Position numbers and translations under genes: made by a program
Assembly: GCF_041431135.1 (NCBI RefSeq)
Contig: NZ_CP107799.1
Coordinates: forward strand, 372,001-436,000
Direction: 5' to 3'
Length of the DNA: 64,000 bases
From: Streptomyces sp. NBC_00554
GTDB taxonomy: Bacteria; Actinomycetota; Actinomycetes; Streptomycetales; Streptomycetaceae
Shown here: positions 8,625 through 17,414 of the stretch, in pieces
Layout of the letters: every line of letters starts with the position of its first letter
Position numbering within the stretch: the first letter of the stretch is position 1
The notes under the pieces: model-generated
Told to the model about the DNA's origin: nothing
The model's input: only the letters and a program-made list of their open reading frames with translations
The model's database searches: none

Positions 8625-9491
8625 ATGCAGATCTTCATCACAGGCGGCTCCGGCTACATCGGCCGCTCCACCATCGGGGCACTGACCGGGCACGGCATCG
8701 CCGTGACGGCGCTGGCGCGCAGCGAGCATGCGGCGCGCATCGTGTCGGACCTTGGTGCCACCCCGGTCGCGGGGTCGCTCACCGACACCGATGTCCTCCG
8801 TGAGGCGGCCCGCGCGGCCGACGGGGTCATCCACCTCGGGGTGGACTACGCCGAGGGCACCGCGGACGTCGACCGTGCGGCGGCGGAGGCGCTGCAGGAC
8901 GGCGTGGGAAGTGGCCCGTATGTGCACACGGGCGGGGTGTGGGTGTACGGCGACACCGACGGGGTCGTCGACGAGGGCGCCCCGCTGAGCCCGCCGCGTA
9001 TCACCGCTTGGCGGCTGGAGAACGAGAAGCGGGTGCTCGCCCGGGCCGCCACCGGAGAGCGCCCGGTGGTGGTGATGCCGGGGCTGGTCTACGGCCGCTC
9101 CGGCGGGCTGGCGCAGTCGTTCTTCGTCGAGCCGGGGCGCACTGCGGGTGCCGTGCCCTGCATCGGGGACGGCTCCAACCACTGGGCACTGGTCCACGTC
9201 GACGACATCGCCGAGCTGTACGTCCTGGCCCTGAACGCCCCGGCCGGTTCCGTCTACGCGGGAGTGGGCGGCCAGAACCTTCCCCTGTCCGACATCACCC
9301 GGGCCCTCAGCCACGCCGCCGGATGCCCGGACCGGATCGAGTCGCTGACCCTCGCGGAGGCCGTACAGCGGATGGGCCCGATCGCCGAGGCGTTCGCCCT
9401 CGACCAGCAGTTCAGCGGCGCCCGTGCGCGCCGCGAGCTCGGCTGGACGCCCACCCGTCTCGACGCCCTGGCCGAACTCGCCCAGGGCTGA
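8625..9491 (+). CDS. NAD-dependent epimerase/dehydratase-like (atypical SDR)
   Basis: A 288-residue Rossmann-fold protein. TGGSGYIG (6-13) is the extended-SDR nucleotide-binding loop, and the C-terminal half looks like an extended SDR substrate domain. The usual catalytic YxxxK cannot be found where expected (AWRLENEK occupies that region), which places it with atypical SDRs that reduce or only bind NAD(P). Closest in feel are actinobacterial SDR proteins often annotated as NAD-dependent epimerases. The antiporter gene follows after 42 bp and is probably in the same transcript. Confidence 0.82.
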   Translation: MQIFITGGSGYIGRSTIGALTGHGIAVTALARSEHAARIVSDLGATPVAGSLTDTDVLREAARAADGVIHLGVDYAEGTADVDRAAAEALQDGVGSGPYVHTGGVWVYGDTDGVVDEGAPLSPPRITAWRLENEKRVLARAATGERPVVVMPGLVYGRSGGLAQSFFVEPGRTAGAVPCIGDGSNHWALVHVDDIAELYVLALNAPAGSVYAGVGGQNLPLSDITRALSHAAGCPDRIESLTLAEAVQRMGPIAEAFALDQQFSGARARRELGWTPTRLDALAELAQG

Positions 9492-9533
9492 ACCACCCAG
9501 GGAAAGGAGTGACTGCTAGGAAGGCGGTGCCGA

Positions 9534-11168
9534 ATGCGGGGACTGGAAGTCGTCGTGGTCGTTCTCGCGGCCGTGCTGGTCATGACGTGGCTGGCTCGCC
9601 GCCTGCGCTGGAACGAGCCGGTCCTGCTGGTGGCAGGAGGCTGCCTGATCGGTCTCACCCCCGAGTTCCGCACACTGGTCCTGCCGCCCTCGGTCGTTCT
9701 GCTGCTCTTCCTGCCGCCCTTGCTCCACTGGGAGTCGCTGACCACCTCACTGCGCGAGATCCGGACGAACCTGCGCGGCATCGTGCTGCTCGCGACCGGC
9801 CTGGTGCTGGCCACCGCTGTCGCCGTGGCCGGGGTGGGGCACGCGCTGGGCCTCTCCTGGCCGCTCGCCTTCGTGCTGGGCGCCGTCGTCGCCCCCACCG
9901 ATGCCATCGCGGTGGGGGCGGTCGCCCGGCTCCTGCCGCGTCGGATCCAGACCATCCTGCGGGCGGAGAGCCTGATCAACGACGGCACCGCGCTTGCCCT
10001 CTACGCGGTGGTCGTCGGGGTCGCCGTTCAGGGACAGGCCGTCACCTGGTCGGGCACCGCCGCACGCTTCCTGCTCTCCTACGCGGGCGGTGTCGCGATC
10101 GGCGCCGCCTGCGCCACCATCGTGGTGGCACTGCGCAGGCGGTTGCGCGACCGCGTGTTGGAGAGCGCCCTGGCCGTGCTCACCCCGTTCGCCACCTACC
10201 TGCCCGCTCAACTCCTGGACGTCTCCGGCGTGCTGGCGGTGGTCACCTGCGGTCTCATCCTCAGCCAGGCAGGACCCAAGGTGATCAGCGCGGGCGCAAG
10301 AGTGCAGATCACCGACTTCTGGGAGGTGAGCACCTTCATCCTCAACAGTGCCCTGTTCGTCCTGGTGGGCATCCAGACACCCGCCATCGTGAGCGCGATC
10401 GGTTCCGTCTCTCTGGGACACGCCGTGGTCACCGCGTTGCTGGTCGGCGGCGTGGTGATCGCCACTCGCCTGCTGTGGCTGTACTCGGTGCCCTACCTGC
10501 TCCGCGTGGTCGACCGCCGCCCGGTCCAGCGCACGCTGCGCTCCGGCGCCCGGGAACGGTTCCCTGTCGCCTGGAGCGGGGTGCGCGGGGCCGTGTCGCT
10601 GGCGGCCGCCCTCGGAGTGCCGACCACCACTGCTGCGGGCCGACCGATCGAGGGACACGGCCTGCTGGTGTTCACCGCCGTGGCCGTCATCCTGGTCACG
10701 CTGGTCGTCCAGGGCACGACCATGCCCGCGGTGATCCGTTGGTCCGGACTTCGCGGCGATCCCGACGTGACCACCGAGGAACGCCGCGCCCGTCGCCAGA
10801 TGGCCAATGCTGCGCTGAAAGTCCTTCCCGACCACGCCGACCGCCTCGATACGCCGCCGAAGACGACCGACGCCATTGTGAGCGAACTGCGCCAGTACGC
10901 GGCCGAGGACGCGGGACCGTCCGACACCGGGCCCGGCGTGCGGGCCGGGCTCGAACTGCGCCGCACGCTGGTCGGCGTCAAGCGCGGCGCCCTGATCCAC
11001 ATGCGCGACCAGCGCGTCATCGACGACATCGTCCTACGTCGGCTGCAGTCGGTCCTGGACAGCGAGGAAATCAGGATCGAGCTGGCCCTGCGTGCCTTCG
11101 CCGGCCGGCCGCCCTCACCACCGGCCGACGGCACGGCCGATCCGCGCGACAGGGTGCCCGGGGAGTGA
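9534..11168 (+). CDS. Na+/H+ antiporter, CPA1 family
   Basis: A 544-residue membrane protein with 12-13 hydrophobic segments over the first ~410 residues and a hydrophilic C-terminal tail. The CPA1 signatures are present: LLFLPPLLHWES (amiloride-site region), APTDAIAVGAV, and AESLINDGTALALY with the Asn-Asp ion-binding pair. It exchanges Na+ (or K+) for H+ to control pH and salt. A good AAAGGAG site lies upstream, though 27 bases away; a nearer AGGAAGG site sets the start. Convergent with the reductase gene behind it. Confidence 0.92.
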   Translation: MRGLEVVVVVLAAVLVMTWLARRLRWNEPVLLVAGGCLIGLTPEFRTLVLPPSVVLLLFLPPLLHWESLTTSLREIRTNLRGIVLLATGLVLATAVAVAGVGHALGLSWPLAFVLGAVVAPTDAIAVGAVARLLPRRIQTILRAESLINDGTALALYAVVVGVAVQGQAVTWSGTAARFLLSYAGGVAIGAACATIVVALRRRLRDRVLESALAVLTPFATYLPAQLLDVSGVLAVVTCGLILSQAGPKVISAGARVQITDFWEVSTFILNSALFVLVGIQTPAIVSAIGSVSLGHAVVTALLVGGVVIATRLLWLYSVPYLLRVVDRRPVQRTLRSGARERFPVAWSGVRGAVSLAAALGVPTTTAAGRPIEGHGLLVFTAVAVILVTLVVQGTTMPAVIRWSGLRGDPDVTTEERRARRQMANAALKVLPDHADRLDTPPKTTDAIVSELRQYAAEDAGPSDTGPGVRAGLELRRTLVGVKRGALIHMRDQRVIDDIVLRRLQSVLDSEEIRIELALRAFAGRPPSPPADGTADPRDRVPGE

Positions 11169-11202
11169 GACACGTCGTCGGTGGCCCGGCCGGGTTCCGG
11201 AG

Positions 11203-11949
11203 TCAGTCGTCGCTCGGGAGCAAGGTCTCGCCCGCCGGCAGGCGTACCGCGGTCCTGACGAGCTCGTCGACCTGCGCTGCGGGAACGACGATGCCGGGTG
11301 TCTGGAGGGTCCAGCGGAAGAAGGCCTCGACGTTCATGGGGGGTGTTTCGCCGAGATAGGGCTGGACGTACACCGGTGTGTTCGGTTCACTGCGCCAACT
11401 GGTGGCGAGCGCACCGATGTTCACCGTGTCGTAGCCGAGGATGTCCAACAGCCGGGTGGCCTCTGTGTTGGCCTCCGCGTCGTCCGCGGCGATGGGCAGG
11501 GCACTGCGGTCCGGCGCGCCCGCGGGCCGGGCGAGGGAGACCAACTGGTGCGGGGTGATGTTGTTCAGTGCCTTGACGACATGGGAGCCCGCGAGGTGGC
11601 GCTGGATCAGAGCGCTGGAGGTCAGTTCACCCGCGTCCAGTTCGGCCAGGTGGCCGTCCCGCTGCGGGTAGTAGTTCGCCGTGTCCAGCACCGTCTTGCC
11701 GGCCAGGGCATCGGCGGGGAGGTCTTTGTAGGCATTGAGTGGGATGGCCGCCACCACCAGGTCCGCGGCGCGTGCTGCTTCTGCCGGTGTGGCCGCTCGG
11801 GCACTTCCGCCCAGGTCGGCGACAAGGTCAGCGAGTGTCTCAGGGCCTCGCGAATTACTGAGGACAACCTCGAGGCCTGCCGCAACGGCCAGACGGGCGA
11901 CGGAAGATCCGATCATTCCGCTGCCGATGAGTCCGAGCGTTTTGGGCAT
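11203..11949 (-). CDS. NADP/F420-type reductase, Rossmann fold
   Basis: A 248-residue protein beginning with a dinucleotide-binding motif (LIGSGMIGSSVARLAVAAG) and continuing as the F420:NADP oxidoreductase-like family (PF03807), including ADLVVAAIPLNAY and KTVLDTANYYPQRDG. Such proteins transfer hydride between NADP and F420 or reduce small substrates. The start at 11949 places the Rossmann loop at the very N-terminus as in relatives. It is divergent from an MmyB-type XRE regulator, a common pairing in Streptomyces, so that regulator probably controls it. Confidence 0.85.
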   Translation of the reverse strand: MPKTLGLIGSGMIGSSVARLAVAAGLEVVLSNSRGPETLADLVADLGGSARAATPAEAARAADLVVAAIPLNAYKDLPADALAGKTVLDTANYYPQRDGHLAELDAGELTSSALIQRHLAGSHVVKALNNITPHQLVSLARPAGAPDRSALPIAADDAEANTEATRLLDILGYDTVNIGALATSWRSEPNTPVYVQPYLGETPPMNVEAFFRWTLQTPGIVVPAAQVDELVRTAVRLPAGETLLPSDD

Positions 11950-12144
11950 GGCTTCTCTCCGTTCGTTGGTGTGGATGCCACGGCAGGAGCCGGCGGGCGG
12001 CGAGCGAGCGTGGCAGGGCCCACGCCGGTCGCGCGTGGGTGGCCCGCCACACAGCATGGAACGGCCGCGACCGCTCACCCAGGCTCGTGTTCTGCGTACT
12101 CACGGCGTGATCACCCGCGGCACGTCCCGGCGTAAAGTCGTCAT

Positions 12145-12972
12145 GTGGACGATCGGACCGAGCTGAGCGACTTCCTCAAATCACGCCGTGCCCGCCTGCG
12201 CCCGGAGGACGTCGGGTTGCGCGACTACGGCGGAGTACGCCGGGTCGCGGGCCTGCGGCGTGAGGAGTTGGCCCGGCTGGCGGGCGTGAGCATCGCCCAC
12301 TACACGCGTCTGGAACAGGGCAAGGGCGAGGCCGTCTCGGACGAGGTTCTGGACGCCGTCGGCGCGGCGCTGCGTCTGAACGCTGACGAATCGGCGTACC
12401 TGCACCGGATCGCACGGCGCCCCCGGCCCTGCGTCGGGGGCGTGGCCTCGTACGATGTGCGTCCGGGCCTGCGCTACCTGCTGGAGTCGTTCGTGATGAC
12501 GCCGGCGCTGCTGGTCGGGCGGCACACCCAGATCCTCGGCTGGAACGGGCTCGCGGTAGCGGTGTTCGGCGACTTTCCCGCACTGCCGGAGAGCCGCCGC
12601 ACGATCTCACACCTGTGGTTCACCGACTCCTACCTGCAACTGCACGGCACCGGTTGGGAACGGGCGGCACGCGAGCACGTGGCACATCTGCGCGTTCTGC
12701 TCGGGCGGTATCGCGGGGACGCCGAGCTCGCGGCGCACATCGACCACATGCGGGATCTGAGCGCGGACTTCGCTCGGATGTGGGCGGAGCACCCGGTCGC
12801 GCAGGTCCGGGACCGGGCCTACGTTCTGCACCATCCGGTCGTGGGCGAACTGACCCTGCACGGCGAGCTCATCGCGCTGCCCGACGATCCGGCGTGCTGG
12901 GGCCTTGACCTGTTCGCCGCAGAACCGGGCTCGGCATCCGAGCAGGCGCTGCGGAAACTCGCGAGCCTGTAG
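12145..12972 (+). CDS. XRE-family regulator with MmyB-like ligand domain
   Basis: A 275-residue regulator starting at GTG. The N-terminal helix-turn-helix (LRREELARLAGVSIAHYTRLEQGKG) and the C-terminal MmyB-like ligand-binding domain (YLLESFVMTPALLVGRHTQI... ILGWN, then LWF and HHPVVGELTL) are typical of the actinobacterial helix-turn-helix/MmyB proteins. Ligands of this group are mostly unknown; fatty acids have been proposed for one structure. Divergent from the reductase gene with about 195 bp between. Confidence 0.9.
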   Translation: MDDRTELSDFLKSRRARLRPEDVGLRDYGGVRRVAGLRREELARLAGVSIAHYTRLEQGKGEAVSDEVLDAVGAALRLNADESAYLHRIARRPRPCVGGVASYDVRPGLRYLLESFVMTPALLVGRHTQILGWNGLAVAVFGDFPALPESRRTISHLWFTDSYLQLHGTGWERAAREHVAHLRVLLGRYRGDAELAAHIDHMRDLSADFARMWAEHPVAQVRDRAYVLHHPVVGELTLHGELIALPDDPACWGLDLFAAEPGSASEQALRKLASL

Positions 12973-13043
12973 GCCGGCACGAACATCGGGGGGGCGATCC
13001 GCTGCCGCTCCCCCAACAGCTGTGCCAGAGCCGGGTTTTGATG

Positions 13044-14420
13044 TCACCCGACGTCACCTGGTGAGCTGCCGCCGGTCTCGCGGAGGGACCTCTCGGGGAC
13101 TTGAAGCCGGGCGGCCGTCGTCGGCGCGTCCTGCGAGGCCGGAAGCGCCCGTCCCAGGCATGCGAGCGGGGACAGAGCCATCAGCACCGGGGACAGCATC
13201 ATGCCTGTGGCCGTCACCACGAGACTGGTACGCAACCCCCACTCCCCCGCGAGAAATCCGCCGAGCAGCGAGCCGAGCGGAGTCAGCCCCATGCCGACAA
13301 ACGTGATCGTCGCGGCCGTACGGCCTTGCATCCCGTCCGGAGTGACCGCCTGCCGGACGGCCATGACCGTCACATTCACCAACTGGCTGCCTGTCCCGAA
13401 CACGAAGTTGACCGCAAGGAGCGCGGCAACTGTCGCCGCGGAGGGGCCGTGCAGAGCGGGGACGCACAGCAACACGCCGTCGCCGAGTGCCGCCGCGGAC
13501 ACGAGCACCACGCCATGACCGAACCGGCCCGGCAGGCGGGCGGCGAGCATCGAGCCCACGAGCGCGCCCGGCCCCGTCGCCGCAAGGGCCAGCCCGACGG
13601 CGGTACCCGACAGGTGCAGTTCCCGCGGCAGGAAGAGCAGATAGACGGTCATCATGGCCGCGAAGGAGAACTGGAAGGCGGCCGAGGCCAGGCACACGGC
13701 CCGCAGCGAGGTGTCGCTGACGACGAAGCGCAGGCCTTCATGGATCCGCTGCCACACCCGAGGGGGACGCTCCGAACGCTCCGGAATCGATTCGGTCCGG
13801 CGGATCCGTCGGATCGACAGGAACGACAGCGCGAAGAACAGCGCACTGGAAGCGGCCGCGATCGGCGCCGACAGCAGCGTCACCAACGTACCGCCGAGGG
13901 CGGGACCGCCGATCTGCGCGACGGACCGGCTGCCCTCGAGCGCGCTGTTGCCCCGCACCAGCTGATCGCGTTTCACCAGCCTTACGAGGGACGCCTGGTA
14001 GGCCACGTCGAAGAACACGGACAGGGTCCCGACCGCGATGGCGACCACGAGCAGCGCGGGAAGGCCGAGCCAACCGAAGAGGCCGGCCGCGGCGGCGGCG
14101 CCCAGTGCCAGGGTCCGGCCGATGTCCGTCAGTACCATCACCGTGCGGGTCCGCCACCTGTCCACCCACGCGCCGACGAAGAGCGAGAGCAACAGGATCG
14201 GCGCCTGCCCCACCGCGCGGAGAACGCCCACCTGGCCGGCACCGGCGTTGAGCGTCAGGACGGCGAAGAGCGGCAGAACCACCAGACTTGCGTGTTCGCC
14301 GAGTTGGGAGGCCGTCTGCCCCAGCCAGAGTTTGCGGAAGTCTCCGTCCCGCCACAGGCTCGACGACGCAGGCCGGCCGGAATCGGAAACAGCGGAGGAA
14401 GCAGAGGAAGCGGACGACAC
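13044..14420 (-). CDS. MFS transporter, MFS_3 (EntS-like) type
   Basis: A 458-residue, 12-segment exporter. WRDGDFRKLWLGQTASQLGE is the N-terminal signature of the MFS_3 group that contains enterobactin exporter EntS and macrolide pumps, and WVDRWRTR is the loop 2-3 motif. The GTG at 14420 has AAGGGA five bases upstream, and is preferred over the longer start at 14477. Substrate is unknown. It is not paired with an obvious regulator, although the MmyB regulator at 14663 is transcribed toward it on the same strand. Confidence 0.85.
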   Translation of the reverse strand: MSSASSASSAVSDSGRPASSSLWRDGDFRKLWLGQTASQLGEHASLVVLPLFAVLTLNAGAGQVGVLRAVGQAPILLLSLFVGAWVDRWRTRTVMVLTDIGRTLALGAAAAAGLFGWLGLPALLVVAIAVGTLSVFFDVAYQASLVRLVKRDQLVRGNSALEGSRSVAQIGGPALGGTLVTLLSAPIAAASSALFFALSFLSIRRIRRTESIPERSERPPRVWQRIHEGLRFVVSDTSLRAVCLASAAFQFSFAAMMTVYLLFLPRELHLSGTAVGLALAATGPGALVGSMLAARLPGRFGHGVVLVSAAALGDGVLLCVPALHGPSAATVAALLAVNFVFGTGSQLVNVTVMAVRQAVTPDGMQGRTAATITFVGMGLTPLGSLLGGFLAGEWGLRTSLVVTATGMMLSPVLMALSPLACLGRALPASQDAPTTAARLQVPERSLRETGGSSPGDVG

Positions 14421-14662
14421 GAGGATCCCTTGGGTTGCCGAGGGCAAGGCCCGCCACCTGGCGCACGAAAGGCGCACTTACGGTTCAGGCGGGGAAGGCT
14501 CGCTGTGCCGCGTATCAAGGGCAGCACGCGATGACGGGCCGATCAGGCCTACAACGTCAACGCGCGCTCTGACGACCGGGCATGTCTTGTCTCCTCGTTG
14601 GTCACTCGCTGCCCGGACAATAGCCCCCGGCGGCCCGGCGCGAAATGCAATTGAAGATCAAG

Positions 14663-15574
14663 TCAGTCCTCAGGGTTCCGGCCGCGTGTTCCTGCCGTCG
14701 GGTTGTTGTTCCGTTGGTCGTCGGCGTTCCAGCTGGCCAGGAGGCGGATCGCATCGGCTTCGGGGGTACCGGGTTGAGGGGTGTAGACACTGAGGATCTG
14801 GCTGGAGACGGCGTCTATACGGAGGGTCTCGTAGGGCAGTGTGACCTCGCCGATGAGCGGGTGCCGGACGGTCTTCGCGCCGGCTCGGGCGGTTCGTACG
14901 TCGTTGGTCGCCCAGCGCGTCCGGAATGCTGTGCTGCGGGTCGCGAGCTCTCCGATCAGTCCGGTCAGGTCCGGGTCGTCTGGGTGGCGGCCGGCCTCGA
15001 TGCGCAGCATCGCCACGGTGTCGGCTGCGATCCCGTCCCACTCGGGGAACAAGTCCCGGGCCCTGGGCTCGTCGAGGAACAGGAAACGGGCGCTGTTCGT
15101 CCGTCCCGGCAGGTCGAACATGGGCGCCAGGAGTGCCCGCCCCAGTGTGTTGACCGCGAGGATGTCGAACCGGCCGTTGAAGACCACTGCGGGTAGGTGG
15201 TCCATAGAGTCCAGCAGCACCCGGATTCCGGGGGTGACCAGGTCTTTCGCTGCGCCACGGCTTCGCTTGCGGGCCGCGGGGGTCAGAGCGGCGAGCAGCC
15301 GGTCGAGGTGAGCGCGCTCGTCATCGTCCAGACGCAGGACGCCGGCGACGGCGTCGACGACTCCGGCGGAGGGCCCGGTCGCCTGGCCGCGTTCGAGCCG
15401 CACGTAGTACTCCGGGCTGACCCCGGCGAGCAACGCGACCTCCTCCCTGCGCAGGCCTTTCACCCGACGGCGGGTGCCCTGCGGGGGAAGGCCGGCGTCG
15501 GTTGGGGTGACCCGGGCGCGGCGGGTGGTGAGGAACTCGCGGACCGCCGCCCGCGCGGCCTCCTTCTCGTCCAT
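14663..15574 (-). CDS. XRE-family regulator with MmyB-like ligand domain (second copy)
   Basis: A 303-residue paralogue of the regulator at 12145. HTH: LRREEVALLAGVSPEYYVRLERGQA (residues ~38-62); MmyB-like domain from GIRVLLDSMDHLPAVVFNGR onward, ending with HPLIGEVTLPYETL. It is divergent from an aldo/keto reductase (205 bp apart), the usual target for this regulator class. A 40-bp near-copy of its 5' coding end lies 1.7 kb away beyond the reductase operon (see 17308-17347). Confidence 0.9.
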   Translation of the reverse strand: MDEKEAARAAVREFLTTRRARVTPTDAGLPPQGTRRRVKGLRREEVALLAGVSPEYYVRLERGQATGPSAGVVDAVAGVLRLDDDERAHLDRLLAALTPAARKRSRGAAKDLVTPGIRVLLDSMDHLPAVVFNGRFDILAVNTLGRALLAPMFDLPGRTNSARFLFLDEPRARDLFPEWDGIAADTVAMLRIEAGRHPDDPDLTGLIGELATRSTAFRTRWATNDVRTARAGAKTVRHPLIGEVTLPYETLRIDAVSSQILSVYTPQPGTPEADAIRLLASWNADDQRNNNPTAGTRGRNPED

Positions 15575-15779
15575 GGGATCAAGGATAGGCCCGGCCCACG
15601 TCCCGGAAGGGGTCCCTGTGAGTACCCCTTTTCGCAGTGCCTGTCGGGATGTGGTGAACCGATGTTGGCTGGATGTCGGCGAGATCGAGATCGACGCCCG
15701 GATGCCTCGGACGTCAGCCCTCGCCGCTTCCCTCTGATGCACCGTCCTTCGACACTCTCGACGAGAAACGAGTTCTCTG

Positions 15780-16760
15780 ATGCAGCACGCCATGCTGGGG
15801 AGCCTGCGGGTTTCCCGGATCGGCCTGGGTGCCATGTCCATGGCCGGCACCCTCCTCTCCGGGGGCGGCCTGGACGACGCCGAATCCATCCGCGCCGTCC
15901 ATCGCGCGCTCGACCTCGGCGTCACCCACATCGACACCGCTGAAAGTTACGGCCCGTACCACAGCGAGGAGGTCGTCGGTCAGGCGCTGGAGGGTCGGCG
16001 CGACCAGGTCGTCCTCGCCACGAAGTTCGGCATCCTGTCCCATTCCGGGGACGGAACCGGCCTGTTCGACAGCAGTCCGGCCAACATCCGCACCGCCGTC
16101 GAAGGCTCCCTGAAGCGCCTGCGCACCGACCGGATCGACCTCTACTACCAGCACCGGGTCGACCAGAACACCCCCATCGAGGAGACCATCGGCACCGTGG
16201 CCGAGCTGGTCACCGAAGGCAAGGTTCTGAGTATCGGCCTGTCCGAGGCCTCTCCGGACACGATTCGTCGCGCGCACGCCGTGCACCCGATCTCCGCGTT
16301 GCAGACCGAATACTCCCTGTGGACCCGCGACGTCGAGACCGAACTGCTGCCCCTGCTCCGCGAGTTGGGCATCGGCCTCGTTCCCTACGCGCCACTCGGG
16401 CACGGGTTCCTGACCGGCCAGATCCGTACGCCGGAGGAGATCCCCGACGGCGACTGGCGCAAGACCAATCCGCGCTTCATCGGCGAGGCCTTCTACCAGA
16501 ACCTGCAGCTCGTCGAGGAGGTACGGAACATCGCGGCCGAGGTCAGTGGCACCCCGGCCCAGATCGCGCTGGCCTGGCTGGTGGCCCAGGGCGGGGACAT
16601 CGCCCCGATCCCCGGCAGCCGGCGCGTCGCTCGCGTCGAGGAGAACACCGCCTCCGACGGCATCGTCCTGACCGCCGACCAATTGCAGCGGCTCGACACC
16701 CTCACGCCGGCCACCGGCGCCCGACACGACGACTTCAACGAGTCCACGATCGACCGCTGA
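15780..16760 (+). CDS. Aldo/keto reductase
   Basis: A 326-residue NADPH-dependent (beta/alpha)8 oxidoreductase. The catalytic tetrad is complete: Asp52 and Tyr57 in [10 protein letters not shown], Lys82 in LATKFG, His125 in YYQHRVD. The C-terminal cofactor loop ([13 protein letters not shown]) is present. It belongs to the AKR11/13-like general stress and detoxification group. The SnoaL-like gene follows after 94 bp, probably in one transcript under the divergent MmyB regulator. Confidence 0.93.
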   Translation: MQHAMLGSLRVSRIGLGAMSMAGTLLSGGGLDDAESIRAVHRALDLGVTHIDTAESYGPYHSEEVVGQALEGRRDQVVLATKFGILSHSGDGTGLFDSSPANIRTAVEGSLKRLRTDRIDLYYQHRVDQNTPIEETIGTVAELVTEGKVLSIGLSEASPDTIRRAHAVHPISALQTEYSLWTRDVETELLPLLRELGIGLVPYAPLGHGFLTGQIRTPEEIPDGDWRKTNPRFIGEAFYQNLQLVEEVRNIAAEVSGTPAQIALAWLVAQGGDIAPIPGSRRVARVEENTASDGIVLTADQLQRLDTLTPATGARHDDFNESTIDR

Positions 16761-16854
16761 ACCAGCGTCAGCGCGTGTGCCTCAACCAGCCCGAACACCG
16801 GACCCCAACGGGGTTCTCGACGCACGAGAGTCTTCGCCTCAAAGGAGAAACGCC

Positions 16855-17259
16855 ATGTCCGCAGCCACATCACTGACCGAGCAGAACCGCGCGATCGTCG
16901 AAGGCATGTTCGCGGCGGCGAACCGCGGCGACGTCGAGGGAGTCTTTTCCTTTCTGTCCGAGGACGTCGCGGTCATCGAGCCGGTGTTCCTGCCCTTCGG
17001 GAAGACCTACCACGGCAAGGACGAATTCCTCGGCCTCGCCCAGGTCTTGCCGAACTACATCGAGGTCTCCTCGATCACGGTGTACTACACCATCGCCGAC
17101 GGCGACCGGGTCGCGGCGTGCGTCGGTATCAAGGACGTCACGACCGGAGAACTGACCCACTTCATCGAGCAGTTCACCCTCAAGGACGGCAAGATCGTCG
17201 AGAATCGGGTGTTCTACCACAACGTCGGCTCCATGCTCGAAAAGCCCAGGGTCGTATAG
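16855..17259 (+). CDS. SnoaL-like/NTF2-fold protein
   Basis: A 134-residue protein of the ketosteroid-isomerase/SnoaL fold: an N-terminal helix (NRAIVEGMFAAANRGDVEGV) followed by curved sheet strands ending FTLKDGKIVENRVFYHNVG. AAAGGAG eight bases upstream of the ATG at 16855 sets the start. Such proteins are often small cyclases, isomerases or dehydratases; no catalytic residues can be assigned here. It follows an aldo/keto reductase, so it may act on the same substrate. Confidence 0.82.
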   Translation: MSAATSLTEQNRAIVEGMFAAANRGDVEGVFSFLSEDVAVIEPVFLPFGKTYHGKDEFLGLAQVLPNYIEVSSITVYYTIADGDRVAACVGIKDVTTGELTHFIEQFTLKDGKIVENRVFYHNVGSMLEKPRVV

Positions 17260-17307
17260 CGCGCACTCGAACTTGCTGATCGCCCTCCAAAGTTCCTCAC
17301 CCAGTAG

Positions 17308-17347
17308 AGGAACTCGCGGACCGCCGCTCGCGTCGCCTCCTTCTCGC
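17308..17347 (-). pseudogene. Fragment of a duplicated MmyB-regulator 5' end
   Basis: About 37 of 40 bases match 15531-15570, the first codons of the XRE/MmyB regulator gene, in the same orientation. Read on the minus strand it gives EKEATRAAVREFL, against EKEAARAAVREFL in the intact protein. Nothing else of the gene remains. It flanks the reductase/SnoaL pair on the far side, as expected for the footprint of a duplication or recombination. Confidence 0.7.
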
Positions 17348-17414
17348 CCTTGAGATCGGGGACGGCCCTGCCTCTGAAGCGCTTCAGCCTGGCCGTCTCC
17401 GGATGGCTCGAGCT

